Source: JAJYSO01 sp964451785 (GTDB lineage: Bacteria; Bacteroidota; Bacteroidia; Flavobacteriales; Flavobacteriaceae). From it: a stretch of DNA of 62,475 nt. This document shows positions 45,936 through 54,592 of the stretch, piece by piece. The stretch is from NCBI GenBank assembly GCA_964451785.1, contig CAYVJG010000016.1, forward strand, positions 1 to 62,475. Reading direction: 5' to 3'. The number at the start of each line of letters is the position of its first letter. Position 1 is the stretch's first letter. The position numbers were made by a program, and so were the translations under genes. Under the pieces are notes generated by a model. It was given only the letters and a program-made list of their open reading frames with translations, searched no databases and had not been told where the DNA came from.

Positions 45936-46857
45936 GTTGATTTTACAGTTAAGATAGCCAAACTGTACAGGCTCACTTCCCTTCTTAAATTTCAGGATAA
46001 GAAAAATTTTAAGTTATTAAAGATGACTTATCTGTGTATAGAGCGGATTAAACTCTAAGTAAGTAAAACACACTTTATCATTCAACCTCCTTAAAAGCAA
46101 ATGCTTTGCCATTTCAGATTTATACAGACTACACACTAGCCTAGCTACAATTACACACTCAAGTTTCGGAATTATTTTACCTCAATTTTTATTGTTGAAC
46201 TACTTCGTAGTTCTATAAGGCACGGTAATCTCAGCGCCCCGAGTTACACTCGGGGTTAATCATATTTCAACCATTATAGGATTGGCTATAACCATAAACA
46301 GAAGTACACTTTAAAAGGCCGAAGGTCTTTAATGTGATAAACCCTGTACAAACGAAGTGCAGTGCGGGGTAAGGTAGACTTACCCTTACTGAACCCCGAA
46401 AGGTGTTCAACTCCAAAGGGAATATACAGGTTATTATTAGTCTCAAAGTTATTATACACTTGATTATCAAACATATAATATTGCATATCCAAATACACAA
46501 TCTCATAACTTCTCATTTATTACCTTCCCCAAAAATCTCAATTATTTTCCGATAATTTAAGCGTAATTTAATTTTTATTTAGCAAATAATTATTTGTTAA
46601 GAAAAAATTAATATATTTGAAAGTTGTTTAAAACCAATAAAAAGCACTTCATAATTTCACATCGAGGGTGATTAAATGGTTATAGTTGAAATATTTAACA
46701 ATCCTGTTTTTTGACTACAGTATTTAAAATGTGAAATGACAGTTGAACTATTTTGACGTTTTAGACAACGGGCAGCAAATTTATAATGGTGGAAATCGAT
46801 AACTACCCCATAATGCAAAAAGCATATTATCGATGGACACTGAAATTTCATTAAAAA
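45936..46857. other. 922-bp non-coding region with several hairpins
   Basis: No credible gene: the minus-strand frames at 46267-46516 overlap each other and match nothing I know. Contains GAACTAC-TTC-GTAGTTC (46197-46213), CCCCGAG-TTACA-CTCGGGG (46237-46255), GGGTAAG-GTAGA-CTTACCC (46367-46385), and a nested inverted repeat with outer arms ATCGATA/TATCGAT (46795-46834). The 46190-46440 part is GC-richer than its surroundings and looks like a remnant of a REP-type or mobile element. A -7 box for the following gene is at 46612. Confidence 0.5.
46612..46619 (+). promoter_or_regulatory. Candidate -7 box (TATATTTG) for the gene at 46858
   Basis: A perfect TAnnTTTG; TTTG stands 15 bases upstream (46593-46596), slightly close. 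If used, the untranslated leader is about 230 bases and contains the nested hairpin at 46795-46834. Confidence 0.4.
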
Positions 46858-47475
46858 ATGAAAAAAATAATTATTCTAAATCTTATACTTTGCGTTTTTT
46901 TTATAACAAGCTGCACTTCAGATAATTATAACAAAAATAATCAACGTAAACTAACTAGCAATAGTATTTCTATTGCACAAATCTATCAAAATGTTATAGA
47001 TGATGAAAATCCAATGGGTATCATGGATAAATTTCCTAATTCAATAAAGGCTGAATTATGGCGTTACAAATATAATTTATTCAAAAGTCAGCACAATTTA
47101 GATAGCATACAAATGCATTATCTGAATAGACTTTCTGATTTTGTTTATCAAGCCCAAATAGAACAAGGCTACGACAAAACAGCAGCTAAGCAATTAAATA
47201 CTTACATTATTGGTCATTTTACTCCTAACCAAGCTATGGATTTGGTTTATTATATAGATAATCCCTCTTCCGGAATTAGTGAATCAAATTGTTTTTGGTG
47301 TAGTGAGGTTGTTTCTCAAGGCCCTTGTGAAATCAAAGAGCGTCCAGATGGATCACAATATTTAGGAAGAGATGGACAAGTACAAAGATACCGTTTTGGA
47401 ATAAGATGGGGAGCACCTCGAGATGTTGATTACATCCCTTGTGACTGGGAAGATTGGTTAAATGACCATCAATAA
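46858..47475 (+). CDS. Cys-containing lipoprotein, possibly fulvocin C-related
   Basis: 205 residues. Lipobox FFITSCTS (Cys20). A helical middle (FPNSIKAELWRYKYNLFKSQ...) and a C-terminal part with four Cys: SNCFWCSE, GPCEI, IPCDWEDW. The layout, a helical 'W...K' half followed by a Cys-rich tail in a small Bacteroidota lipoprotein, recalls proteins annotated as bacteriocin fulvocin C-related, but the Cys spacing is not a clear match and this is from memory only. Accessory-region gene with AT-rich composition. Function unknown. Confidence 0.6.
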   Translation: MKKIIILNLILCVFFITSCTSDNYNKNNQRKLTSNSISIAQIYQNVIDDENPMGIMDKFPNSIKAELWRYKYNLFKSQHNLDSIQMHYLNRLSDFVYQAQIEQGYDKTAAKQLNTYIIGHFTPNQAMDLVYYIDNPSSGISESNCFWCSEVVSQGPCEIKERPDGSQYLGRDGQVQRYRFGIRWGAPRDVDYIPCDWEDWLNDHQ

Positions 47476-47532
47476 CTATAAATAGAAGGGGGAAGAAGCT
47501 TTCTCCTTTTTGCTTTTTTTAAATTTACCCCA

Positions 47533-48378
47533 ATGAAAATAAAAAATTTGCTCTGTTTTTTCTTTCTATTCACCATCTCGTCTCAATTAGCCGCTCAGAA
47601 TAAGTATTTTTTCATAAATAAAAATAACGGAGATACTATTAAAGATTACAAACTATACTTTTATACAAAAAATAAGATCAAGCTTGTTGTTTCTCAAAAA
47701 GAAATGGCTACAATTAATAAGAGTATTATAACCAAATTTGACTCTATTATTATTAGATTTGATAATTGGTATAAAACAAGCCTACAAAAAACCGATTTCA
47801 ATTCTAAAAACATTTTTATTGGAAAAGGTATCCCTCTAAAAACCGTCAAAATTTCTTCCCAAAAAGATATAGTTATAGGTAACTATGGAGAGCCATATAA
47901 CCATACGGGAGGTGTATTAGGTGGCACAGTAGGTGATTTATTATCTTTTGATATCAGTACTACACCTATGAATAAAGTAAGCTTTATTAAATATCGCGTC
48001 TTTAAAAATAGAGCTAGAAATTCAAAATTTATACCTATTTTATTCATAGCCGATAGTATTAGAGATCCTGATAAGCGTTATCTATATCCAAAAAATATGG
48101 TATATACTGTCGCAAAAAAGATGCGTAAAGAATGGCTTAAAATAGATATCAATAAAAAAATACCTATTCATAAAAAGTTTTTATTTGTAGGGTATTGGAG
48201 GTTCCATGGTAAAAACTTACGCTTTGGAAGGAAAAATAATCATGAAGACCTAAAACCTTATGAAAATTACTATAAGGGTAGTAAAAATCAATATAAGAAA
48301 TGGACTAATATTAAAAGATTTAAGCTACTAACAAGTGAAAAATACATCCCAGTTATCAAAGTCGTTTTTCAAAAATAA
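47533..48378 (+). CDS. Exported protein of unknown function
   Basis: 281 residues. Signal peptide 1-21 (ends QLAAQ). Lys-rich, beta-type throughout (FFINKNNGDTIKDYKLYFYTKNK). A Gly-rich loop GGVLGGTVGDLLSFDIS at about 130 could pass near a membrane. No family recognised. It follows the Cys lipoprotein by 57 bases in the same direction; a C-rich/T-rich stretch at 47486-47518 in the gap may be a weak terminator. Codon use is more AT-rich than in the core genes. Confidence 0.6.
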   Translation: MKIKNLLCFFFLFTISSQLAAQNKYFFINKNNGDTIKDYKLYFYTKNKIKLVVSQKEMATINKSIITKFDSIIIRFDNWYKTSLQKTDFNSKNIFIGKGIPLKTVKISSQKDIVIGNYGEPYNHTGGVLGGTVGDLLSFDISTTPMNKVSFIKYRVFKNRARNSKFIPILFIADSIRDPDKRYLYPKNMVYTVAKKMRKEWLKIDINKKIPIHKKFLFVGYWRFHGKNLRFGRKNNHEDLKPYENYYKGSKNQYKKWTNIKRFKLLTSEKYIPVIKVVFQK

Positions 48379-48491
48379 CAGTCTGAATGGTTTCAGACTA
48401 TCGAGTAGGTCTTTTCTATCCTTCTGTTTTGAAAAAATCATGCCTCTGATTACTCATCCCATTTTGTTGCATTTACTACTTGAATCTAAGA

Positions 48492-48671
48492 ATGAAAAAT
48501 TTTAGTAAAAATATAATTAAAAGAACCCTTTCATTTTGGGTGTTTTTTACTGTATGTTTAATAATAATGTATTTGGTGAAAATCATTACATTACGGCAGG
48601 CTAGTTATTTCTTTATCCCAATAACCATAGTTTCAGTCAGTACAGTTTTTGCACTCAAAAAAATAAATTAG
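48492..48671 (+). CDS. Small membrane protein (59 aa)
   Basis: From ATG 48492: a basic start (MKNFSKNIIKR) and two hydrophobic segments at about 14-30 and 37-52. No family recognised. A TTG five codons upstream is less likely as start. 29 bases before the next small membrane protein, with which it may form a pair. Confidence 0.4.
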   Translation: MKNFSKNIIKRTLSFWVFFTVCLIIMYLVKIITLRQASYFFIPITIVSVSTVFALKKIN

Positions 48672-48699
48672 TGTTTTTTTCAAAAGGCAGATTAAAATT

Positions 48700-48888
48700 A
48701 TGAGAAATAATAATTTAAAATTTAAAAATGAGCTTTTAAGAGTCGGAATTTATCTCATTCTGATTGGAATTTACTTAACTTCAGAAATTGGTTTTGTATT
48801 AGGTGGAATTCACCTATTTTTAATTCTGAAAAACCATAAGAAGTATGGAATGAGTAGATTTCTCCAATTCTTAATCTCTAAAATTTAA
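48700..48888 (+). CDS. Small membrane protein (62 aa)
   Basis: Hydrophobic segments at about 14-29 and 31-43 (VGIYLILIGIYLTSEIGF, GGIHLFLIL) with a basic tail. No family recognised. Size, topology and position suggest a pair with the gene just before. Confidence 0.4.
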   Translation: MRNNNLKFKNELLRVGIYLILIGIYLTSEIGFVLGGIHLFLILKNHKKYGMSRFLQFLISKI

Positions 48889-49325
48889 TAAGAACACTTC
48901 AAACCTAACCTTCTGTCAACACGAGTCTTTCTAAAGAAACTCGTATAGTTATGACTGGGAAGATTGGTTCATTTTTGCACGAAAAAGCCGATTTTGTTAT
49001 TTAAACAGATCATAGATATAAAAACTAAAGTCGGCTTTTCTTGTCTCGCGTTTAAAACTAAGTGGTGACATATTCTGATGCCTTTTAAGAAAGCCGCCAG
49101 CTGTTAGCTGAAATATTAGAACAACAACTATGTATAAAATCAGCGGCTATTACTTTGAAGAGTTGCTAAGCCGCTCACATCCCCTTGTCTATTTAATTTA
49201 ATGAAATAATATAGGCAGACTCCATTATCTCATTTTATCACATTAACTACTTGAACCTTAGAATAAAAAATAGTATATTCGAAAGTGAAATAATTCTTAT
49301 AAAAAGAACACCATATCAACTGAAA
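48889..49325. other. 437-bp non-coding region with competing inverted repeats
   Basis: AAGCCGA (48985-48991) and TCGGCTT (49031-49037) form a hairpin with a long loop. AGCCGC (49092-49097) and AGCCGCT (49169-49175) can both pair with AGCGGCT (49142-49148), one at a time. CAGCT-GTT-AGCTG is at 49098-49110. An 18-base string TGACTGGGAAGATTGGTT at about 48953-48970 also occurs inside the end of the gene at 46858-47475. Confidence 0.4.
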
Positions 49326-49580
49326 ATGAAAAAAACGAATAAAAACCAGTATGAAAAGCAATTGAAAAAGTTGAACGAAAAGTACGCAAACGATGAAGAA
49401 TTTCGTGAACGAAAAAAGAAAATGTATCGAGAGCGCTACCAAAAAGAGGAAGAATATCGAAAAAAAACACTTGAAAACTCAAGAAACCGCTACCACAACG
49501 ATCCAGAATATAGAAAAGCAACAATTCAAAGAGCCAGAGAGCGTTACCGGAAGAAAAAATTAGAGCGAAAAGCTAAATAG
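49326..49580 (+). CDS. Basic protein of three 18-residue repeats
   Basis: 84 residues from ATG 49326 (a TTG-started version from 49251 adds 25 residues without likeness to the repeats). Three repeats of exactly 18 residues: YANDEEFRERKKKMYRER, YQKEEEYRKKTLENSRNR, YHNDPEYRKATIQRARER, then YRKKK. Pattern Y-x-x-[DE]-x-E-[FY]-R-...-R-x-R. Highly charged and probably one long helix. Similar 'YxxDPEYR' repeats occur in phage and accessory proteins of unknown role, and could bind nucleic acid. The stop is followed by an open frame in +1 (see next entry). Confidence 0.6.
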   Translation: MKKTNKNQYEKQLKKLNEKYANDEEFRERKKKMYRERYQKEEEYRKKTLENSRNRYHNDPEYRKATIQRARERYRKKKLERKAK

Positions 49581-49746
49581 AAGAATCAAAACCGGTCGTT
49601 ACTTTATTGCTCTAATTGGCTGTGTGCTACTATTACAATTAGTGGCATTTTTACTTTGGAGGTTTATTATTCCGAACACATACTATTTTATTGAATTAGG
49701 AATTGCCGCTCTTATCGGTTTCGGATATTATTTATATAAATTCTAA
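49564..49746 (+). pseudogene. Start-less open frame encoding two membrane segments
   Basis: Open for 60 codons in the +1 frame relative to the repeat protein, ending TAA at 49744-49746. It encodes RRIKTGRYFIALIGCVLLLQ... with hydrophobic parts at about residues 14-30 and 38-52. No ATG, GTG or TTG before the first membrane segment. It could be the C-terminal membrane part of the repeat protein cut off by a frameshift, a protein made by programmed shifting, or chance. Confidence 0.35.
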
Positions 49747-49865
49747 TCCTGCACGTACAGGGCGCTTAAAATCGGGATTATCCAAAAGTTTCGACTTTTT
49801 TAGCCGTCCTAGTTTTAAGTCGTAAACCGGTTCACTATATTTACCCCTTAAAAACTCTTTTCAAA

Positions 49866-50075
49866 ATGTTTGAATGGTTTGACAGTTTATCAACAGGAAT
49901 GCAACTGGTAGTTGTAGGTGGCGGATTATTAGTTTTATTTTTTGTCGTGCGTCTTAATGCGCGCTCCAATAAGAACAAATTACAAAAACGACGCCAACAC
50001 GACTTCTCTACGCGTATGCGTGAGCGCCACAAAACTCAAGAAGAAAACTCTTCAAACACAGAAAAAAAACGCTGA
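49866..50075 (+). CDS. Small single-span membrane protein
   Basis: 69 residues. A helix at about 12-28 (MQLVVVGGGLLVLFFVV) and a strongly basic C-terminal tail (RRQHDFSTRMRERHK). Looks like small Flavobacteriaceae membrane proteins of unknown role. Its last codons overlap the terminator of the convergent operon. Confidence 0.5.
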   Translation: MFEWFDSLSTGMQLVVVGGGLLVLFFVVRLNARSNKNKLQKRRQHDFSTRMRERHKTQEENSSNTEKKR

Positions 50076-50100
50076 AGCATCTCATTTTAGACTCTTCAGC
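50062..50100 (-). terminator. Terminator of comF / Ig-like lipoprotein operon
   Basis: Arms GCTGAAG (50071-50077) and CTTCAGC (50094-50100). The eight A at 50062-50069 give a T-tract on the minus strand. It overlaps the end of the small plus-strand gene. Confidence 0.7.
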
Positions 50101-50124
50101 ACTAATCGTTAAATCCTTGATTTA

Positions 50125-51795
50125 CTAAGGTTTGAGAATAAAGGTTTGCGTAATCTCCCAGTTTTTACGTACCTCTAAGGGCTTTTGCATATAAATCACT
50201 TCTTCGGGTTGTGTTTTTTGCCAATAATCTCCGGTATCCCAAATACCATTGGCATTCGTATCGTAAATGACACGCACATAATAATTTCCCGGATCTACAT
50301 ATTTAAAATCAAAAGTAGCGCCTTCAGCCTGCGTATGGATCAACTCGCGTTTAGTTTCTCCTTTATCTGAAGCCAACTGCACAATAACCGGATAACTCGC
50401 TATATTTTGTAAAGTAATACGCACATCAGCATATTGATCTTGAGCTTTGGTTGATAACTTATATTGCAAAGTATCGTTTACCGCAGCATACATATCTGTA
50501 AAAGCTCCCGGCAAGGCCTGAATATAGTAGGTTCCCTCAGTTTCTTTTTCAAAATCTAAGGTATAACGATTCCCTAAACGATGATACTGCATAGCAAAAT
50601 CAATAGCCAGTGAATCTTTGTTTAACACCTGTATTTTACTCGTATCAAGGGCTACTAAAGGCGTATTTGCAGAAATATAAAAGGTATCTAGCATAGGAAT
50701 ATTCCCTGTAGGTTCAGCCGAGAGACGCAAAGAATCCAAATCTTTCTCCATGATTTTCGTCACGATTGTATCAATTTGAACTCCTTTTGCTATCGTAAAC
50801 ACTAAACTATCGGCATCAATATAAGGATCAAACCAATAATCTATGCTATCGCTCTCTATCCGCGGATAATACTGAGCTGTAAAATCGTCTAGTTGAGGAG
50901 ATATTAATTCAATTGACACGCTGTCAGTTCCGCCCTCAATACCAAACAACAAATGACGACGCGAGACTTGTTCAGGGCGAATAGGCTCAAAACTTAAAAC
51001 CTGCTTAAACAATTGTAAGTGAAAACTAGCCGTTGAATCTTGAGGAAGGTGAATCGTATCCGTCAAAAATCCTATTTTATCGTCCTTAGGATTAAATTTA
51101 TAATTTTGATTTCGATCTTTAACGGCTACAATACGATAATCGCCTGCTTCAACATTTTCTATAGCAAAAGTATTTGTACTATCCTGAGTATAAGCAATAT
51201 AATCTGGAGATTCTTGATAGACTAAAGAGTCTGAATAGGTTGAATCCAAACGATACAGCATCACCGAAATAAAGGGTTCTGTTTCGCGCTGAAAAGCATC
51301 TACCACTGAGCCCGTCACCTTGAGAGAATCAATATAATCACCTGTTGAAAACACATATTTAAAAAATGGATATGGATTACTTTCGTTATTATCCACAATA
51401 CTCTGTCCAAAATTTATGGTATAAGTGGTCTCTGGCGGAAGCGTATCTAATATCTGTACTTCTACATATTTAGAAGCCTGCCCCATAGGTAAAATTACCG
51501 GCTTATTTTTCATTGGCGGCGAAATCAAAATATGCTTGTTAGGCTCTTTAAGTTTGATGTACTCGTCAAAATTTATGCGAATCACCTTTTTATTAAAATG
51601 CGTACTGTAATTAGGCGGCAAGGCATTGACAAATGTTGGCGGAATGGTGTCCTTAGGACCTCCATCCGGTCGCCCGCGTTGAGCACATGAAAAAGGCACT
51701 TGCAAAAGCAACATAAATATGGCCGTCAAAATCAAAAGACGTTTTACTATCTTCAAAGCTTCTATTTTTTTACAAAGAAACAATTTATTTTGCAA
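50125..51795 (-). CDS. Ig-like (Big_5) domain lipoprotein
   Basis: 556 residues. Lipobox LQVPFSCAQRGRPDGGPKD (Cys at about 37). The family hallmark 'GRPDGGPKDTIPPTF...P' is followed by a Big_5-type Ig domain (FNKKVIRINFDEYI), a carboxypeptidase-regulatory-like beta domain (GNIGDYRIVAVKDRNQN-like segment: GDYRIVAVKDRNQNYKF) and more beta repeats. An envelope protein conserved in Flavobacteriia; function unknown. Only 2 bases separate it from the comF stop. Confidence 0.85.
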   Translation of the reverse strand: MQNKLFLCKKIEALKIVKRLLILTAIFMLLLQVPFSCAQRGRPDGGPKDTIPPTFVNALPPNYSTHFNKKVIRINFDEYIKLKEPNKHILISPPMKNKPVILPMGQASKYVEVQILDTLPPETTYTINFGQSIVDNNESNPYPFFKYVFSTGDYIDSLKVTGSVVDAFQRETEPFISVMLYRLDSTYSDSLVYQESPDYIAYTQDSTNTFAIENVEAGDYRIVAVKDRNQNYKFNPKDDKIGFLTDTIHLPQDSTASFHLQLFKQVLSFEPIRPEQVSRRHLLFGIEGGTDSVSIELISPQLDDFTAQYYPRIESDSIDYWFDPYIDADSLVFTIAKGVQIDTIVTKIMEKDLDSLRLSAEPTGNIPMLDTFYISANTPLVALDTSKIQVLNKDSLAIDFAMQYHRLGNRYTLDFEKETEGTYYIQALPGAFTDMYAAVNDTLQYKLSTKAQDQYADVRITLQNIASYPVIVQLASDKGETKRELIHTQAEGATFDFKYVDPGNYYVRVIYDTNANGIWDTGDYWQKTQPEEVIYMQKPLEVRKNWEITQTFILKP

Positions 51796-51797
51796 TC

Positions 51798-52487
51798 TTA
51801 AACCGTAATGGCCATCGTCGCTATACTTATTTTAGACGGTATTCCTCTCAACAAACAGTTAGAGCAAGTCTCTAAGGTTGTACCGGTGGTAATAATATCA
51901 TCTACCAACAACACGTGTTTTTGCCATAAATAAGAAGGATTCTGTAAGGCAAAAAAAGCAGTTTTCAATTCCGTTCGTGCCCACCTGTTTTTAAACACTT
52001 GCGTACGTGAATTAAAGGTCTTTATCAAAATATCCTCACGATAAACGGCTTGCAAACGCTTTGCTAGAGCCTTGCCAAAGCCTGTCACTTGGTTATAGCC
52101 GCGTTTGCGCAAGCGCTTTTTATGCAATGGAACCGGGATGACAACATCTATTGAAGTAGCCCAAGTTTTTGACTGCAAGTAACTGCCAAGCCATTTCCCT
52201 AAAAAACCACTTACGCGTTCATCTCCTCTATACTTCAACTGATGCAATATGTGCTGGCTTATTCCTTTTTTGTGATAAAACATCAAACTCGCCGCATGAG
52301 CTATAGGTACACGCCCATAAAGTGCTTGTGTTATCAAATATTCAGCGTAAAGTTGTTTTGAAATTAAAGGCAATCGATGTAAACAAGATGTACACAGCAC
52401 CTGCTCACGGTGTCCTAAAACCGCCCCGCAGCCCGCACAGTTTTCTGAAAAAAATGTATCTAAAAATGCCCGCCCTATCATCATCAT
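51798..52487 (-). CDS. comF: ComF family phosphoribosyltransferase-like protein
   Basis: 229 residues. N-terminal zinc-type CxxC pairs (CAGCG, LCTSC), then a phosphoribosyltransferase fold with VIPVPLHKKRLRKRGYNQ and the PRPP loop VLLVDDIITTGTT. Needed for DNA uptake in competent bacteria; in other species its role is open. Transcribed ahead of the Ig-like lipoprotein. Confidence 0.92.
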   Translation of the reverse strand: MMMIGRAFLDTFFSENCAGCGAVLGHREQVLCTSCLHRLPLISKQLYAEYLITQALYGRVPIAHAASLMFYHKKGISQHILHQLKYRGDERVSGFLGKWLGSYLQSKTWATSIDVVIPVPLHKKRLRKRGYNQVTGFGKALAKRLQAVYREDILIKTFNSRTQVFKNRWARTELKTAFFALQNPSYLWQKHVLLVDDIITTGTTLETCSNCLLRGIPSKISIATMAITV

Positions 52488-52533
52488 TGGCCTTTTACCG
52501 TTTCACGAAGTTTAAAGTTACAAAATTTACAGC

Positions 52534-52569
52534 AAATAAAAAGGCTATTACCTCAACAGTAACAGCCTT
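52534..52569 (-). terminator. Terminator of the M1 peptidase gene
   Basis: Arms AAGGCTATTAC (52541-52551) and GTAACAGCCTT (52559-52569) with one G-U pair, 7-base loop, and a T-rich tail on the minus strand. It is 22 bases past the stop. Confidence 0.8.
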
Positions 52570-52590
52570 AATATCAAATTTATAAACTCT

Positions 52591-54489
52591 TTATTTTTTC
52601 AATAAGTTGTCTATTGTTTTTTGCGTCAATGGATGATAATTTGGTCGTGCAATTTTATAAATGGCGTCTGCCATTTGCTGACCTTCCGGTGTTTTAATCA
52701 TCTCGCGATATAAAGGTTGTAAAAACTTTTCGCGTCCGGTCACATATAAGAATTTTTTCATGTTCGCATAAGCCGGTGTATACTTTGTTTGCAAAGCGCA
52801 TAAGTACCACACATCTGCTATTTCACTATTGCCTGTATCTGTAAAGTGATACGCTGCATCTAAAGCTTTCATCTGCTCAGCTGTTAAATCTTGTGGCAAT
52901 TCGTGCAAAAAGCGCAACCATTCATAGGTTGTCCAACCCTCAGTTTGCAAATCAGCAGGATTAGTTCCTGATGTATAAGCTGCCACTTGCGCATCTACTT
53001 TTTCAAAACGCGGATTAGGCACTTCTGGAAAATTAGCGGGGATACCCGGAGCATATACCCATTGATCGATGTTAATTGCTTTTTTCCAATCAGGATGCCC
53101 ATCGAGTAAATGGGTGTTGAGGTAATCTAAAAACTTAACCGTAGTCATAGTTTCAAAAGCATGACTATTAAAGTAAGTGGTCACAAATTCATCCCATTTT
53201 TCACGCCCTACAGTTTGCTCTATTTTGAGTAATAAAGCAGCTCCTTTTTCATAAGGAATACTCGTAAATCCTTCAGCAGGATCTTTTCCTTTTAAATCTT
53301 CAATCAACCACGTGTGTCGACTGTCTTTTCCTAACAATTCCATTTCAGAATGCAAAGTGTGCTCGCTCAAATCCCACAACATAGCGGCATAATCTTTGCC
53401 GTTCATCGCTTCCATAATGCGATTTTCAAAATAAACCGTAAAGCCTTCGTTTAACCAGAAATCATTCCAAGTGGCATTAGTCACTAAATTACCACTCCAA
53501 CTGTGTGCTAGTTCATGAGCAATCAAATTGACCAATGATTTATCACCAGCCAAAATAGTAGGCGTGGCAAAGGTCAAACGCGGATTTTCCATTCCGCCAA
53601 TAGGGAATCCTGAAGGTAAAATCAATACATCATAACGTCCCCAGCGGTAGTTTCCGTACAAGCTTTCTGCTACATCAACCATTTTATCTATATCTTCTAA
53701 CTCAGCTGCAGCTTTATCTAAAATAGCCGGTTCAGCATAAACACCGGTGCGCTCATCAACCGCTTTAAAGGCGATATTTCCTACCGCTAAAGCCATCAAG
53801 TAAGCCGGAATTTTTTGCTCCATTTTAAAATGATACACCCCGTCAGCACTCAACTGTTGAGGATTTTCAGCACTCATTAAAGCCATTAGCCCTTTCGGCA
53901 CCTTAACAGTGGCATCATAGGTAAATCTAAATCCTGGGCTATCCGGACTCGGTACCCAAGTGCGTGTATAAATGGTTTCGCCCTGCGTATAAAGATACGG
54001 ATCTTCTTTTCCAAAGGTTTGTGATGGCGCCATCCATTGCAAAGCCGTAGCTGAAGGTGACGTTTTATAGAAGATTTTGACTTGCTTAGTTTGTGGGGTA
54101 ATGGCAATCTTTAAAGCTTGTCCCAAAATAGAATCCATCTTACCTAAGCTGTATTTTGCCGCGCTGCCGTCGCCGTATTGTACACTGTCAATCGTCAACT
54201 TATAGGTATCAAAAACAGCAAATTCAGCGCCTTTTTCTGGCGATAAATCCCAGGTTGCCGACCCACTGATTTGGTGCTTATCAAAATCAACTGCTATAGC
54301 TAAACTCAAGTGGTCAGGATGCACTTGATGCGGATTAGCTTGTGTATGCCAATCCTTAAAACTCTGCGCAATGGCGGCAGAATCCGTTGCCGTTTCAGCT
54401 GACTTTTTCACTTGTTTGTTCGATTTTGATTGACAACCCATGGCCATAATCGCTAAGACTAAGGCTGTTCCTAAAATGCGTTTCTTCAT
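52591..54489 (-). CDS. M1 family aminopeptidase lipoprotein
   Basis: 632 residues from ATG 54489, which gives a clean lipoprotein signal MKKRILGTALVLAIMAMGC; the ATG at 54540 would put 17 residues before it. GGMENPRLTF is the exopeptidase (GxMEN) motif, and HELAHSWSGNLV...LNEGFTVYFE is the zinc site HExxH-18-E. C-terminal leukotriene-A4-hydrolase-like helical domain. It trims N-terminal amino acids from peptides in the periplasm or at the surface. The repeat element copy 2 lies about 100 bases upstream and may affect its promoter. Confidence 0.93.
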   Translation of the reverse strand: MKKRILGTALVLAIMAMGCQSKSNKQVKKSAETATDSAAIAQSFKDWHTQANPHQVHPDHLSLAIAVDFDKHQISGSATWDLSPEKGAEFAVFDTYKLTIDSVQYGDGSAAKYSLGKMDSILGQALKIAITPQTKQVKIFYKTSPSATALQWMAPSQTFGKEDPYLYTQGETIYTRTWVPSPDSPGFRFTYDATVKVPKGLMALMSAENPQQLSADGVYHFKMEQKIPAYLMALAVGNIAFKAVDERTGVYAEPAILDKAAAELEDIDKMVDVAESLYGNYRWGRYDVLILPSGFPIGGMENPRLTFATPTILAGDKSLVNLIAHELAHSWSGNLVTNATWNDFWLNEGFTVYFENRIMEAMNGKDYAAMLWDLSEHTLHSEMELLGKDSRHTWLIEDLKGKDPAEGFTSIPYEKGAALLLKIEQTVGREKWDEFVTTYFNSHAFETMTTVKFLDYLNTHLLDGHPDWKKAINIDQWVYAPGIPANFPEVPNPRFEKVDAQVAAYTSGTNPADLQTEGWTTYEWLRFLHELPQDLTAEQMKALDAAYHFTDTGNSEIADVWYLCALQTKYTPAYANMKKFLYVTGREKFLQPLYREMIKTPEGQQMADAIYKIARPNYHPLTQKTIDNLLKK

Positions 54490-54592
54490 ATACCAGTTTA
54501 TTTTATACGTTCGCAAAACGCGTAAATATAGAATTTTCAATACGGACTACGAAATTTTATAAACCCATAATCTCAAAAGAACGATTCCTTTA

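Noticed and set aside
46267..46516. Two overlapping minus-strand frames, first taken as a transposase remnant
   Set aside because: They overlap in different frames, contain no transposase motif and run through hairpin sequences.
54541..54551. TACGGACTACG as a third end of the MITE-like element
   Set aside because: Only six bases match the element end; consistent with chance.
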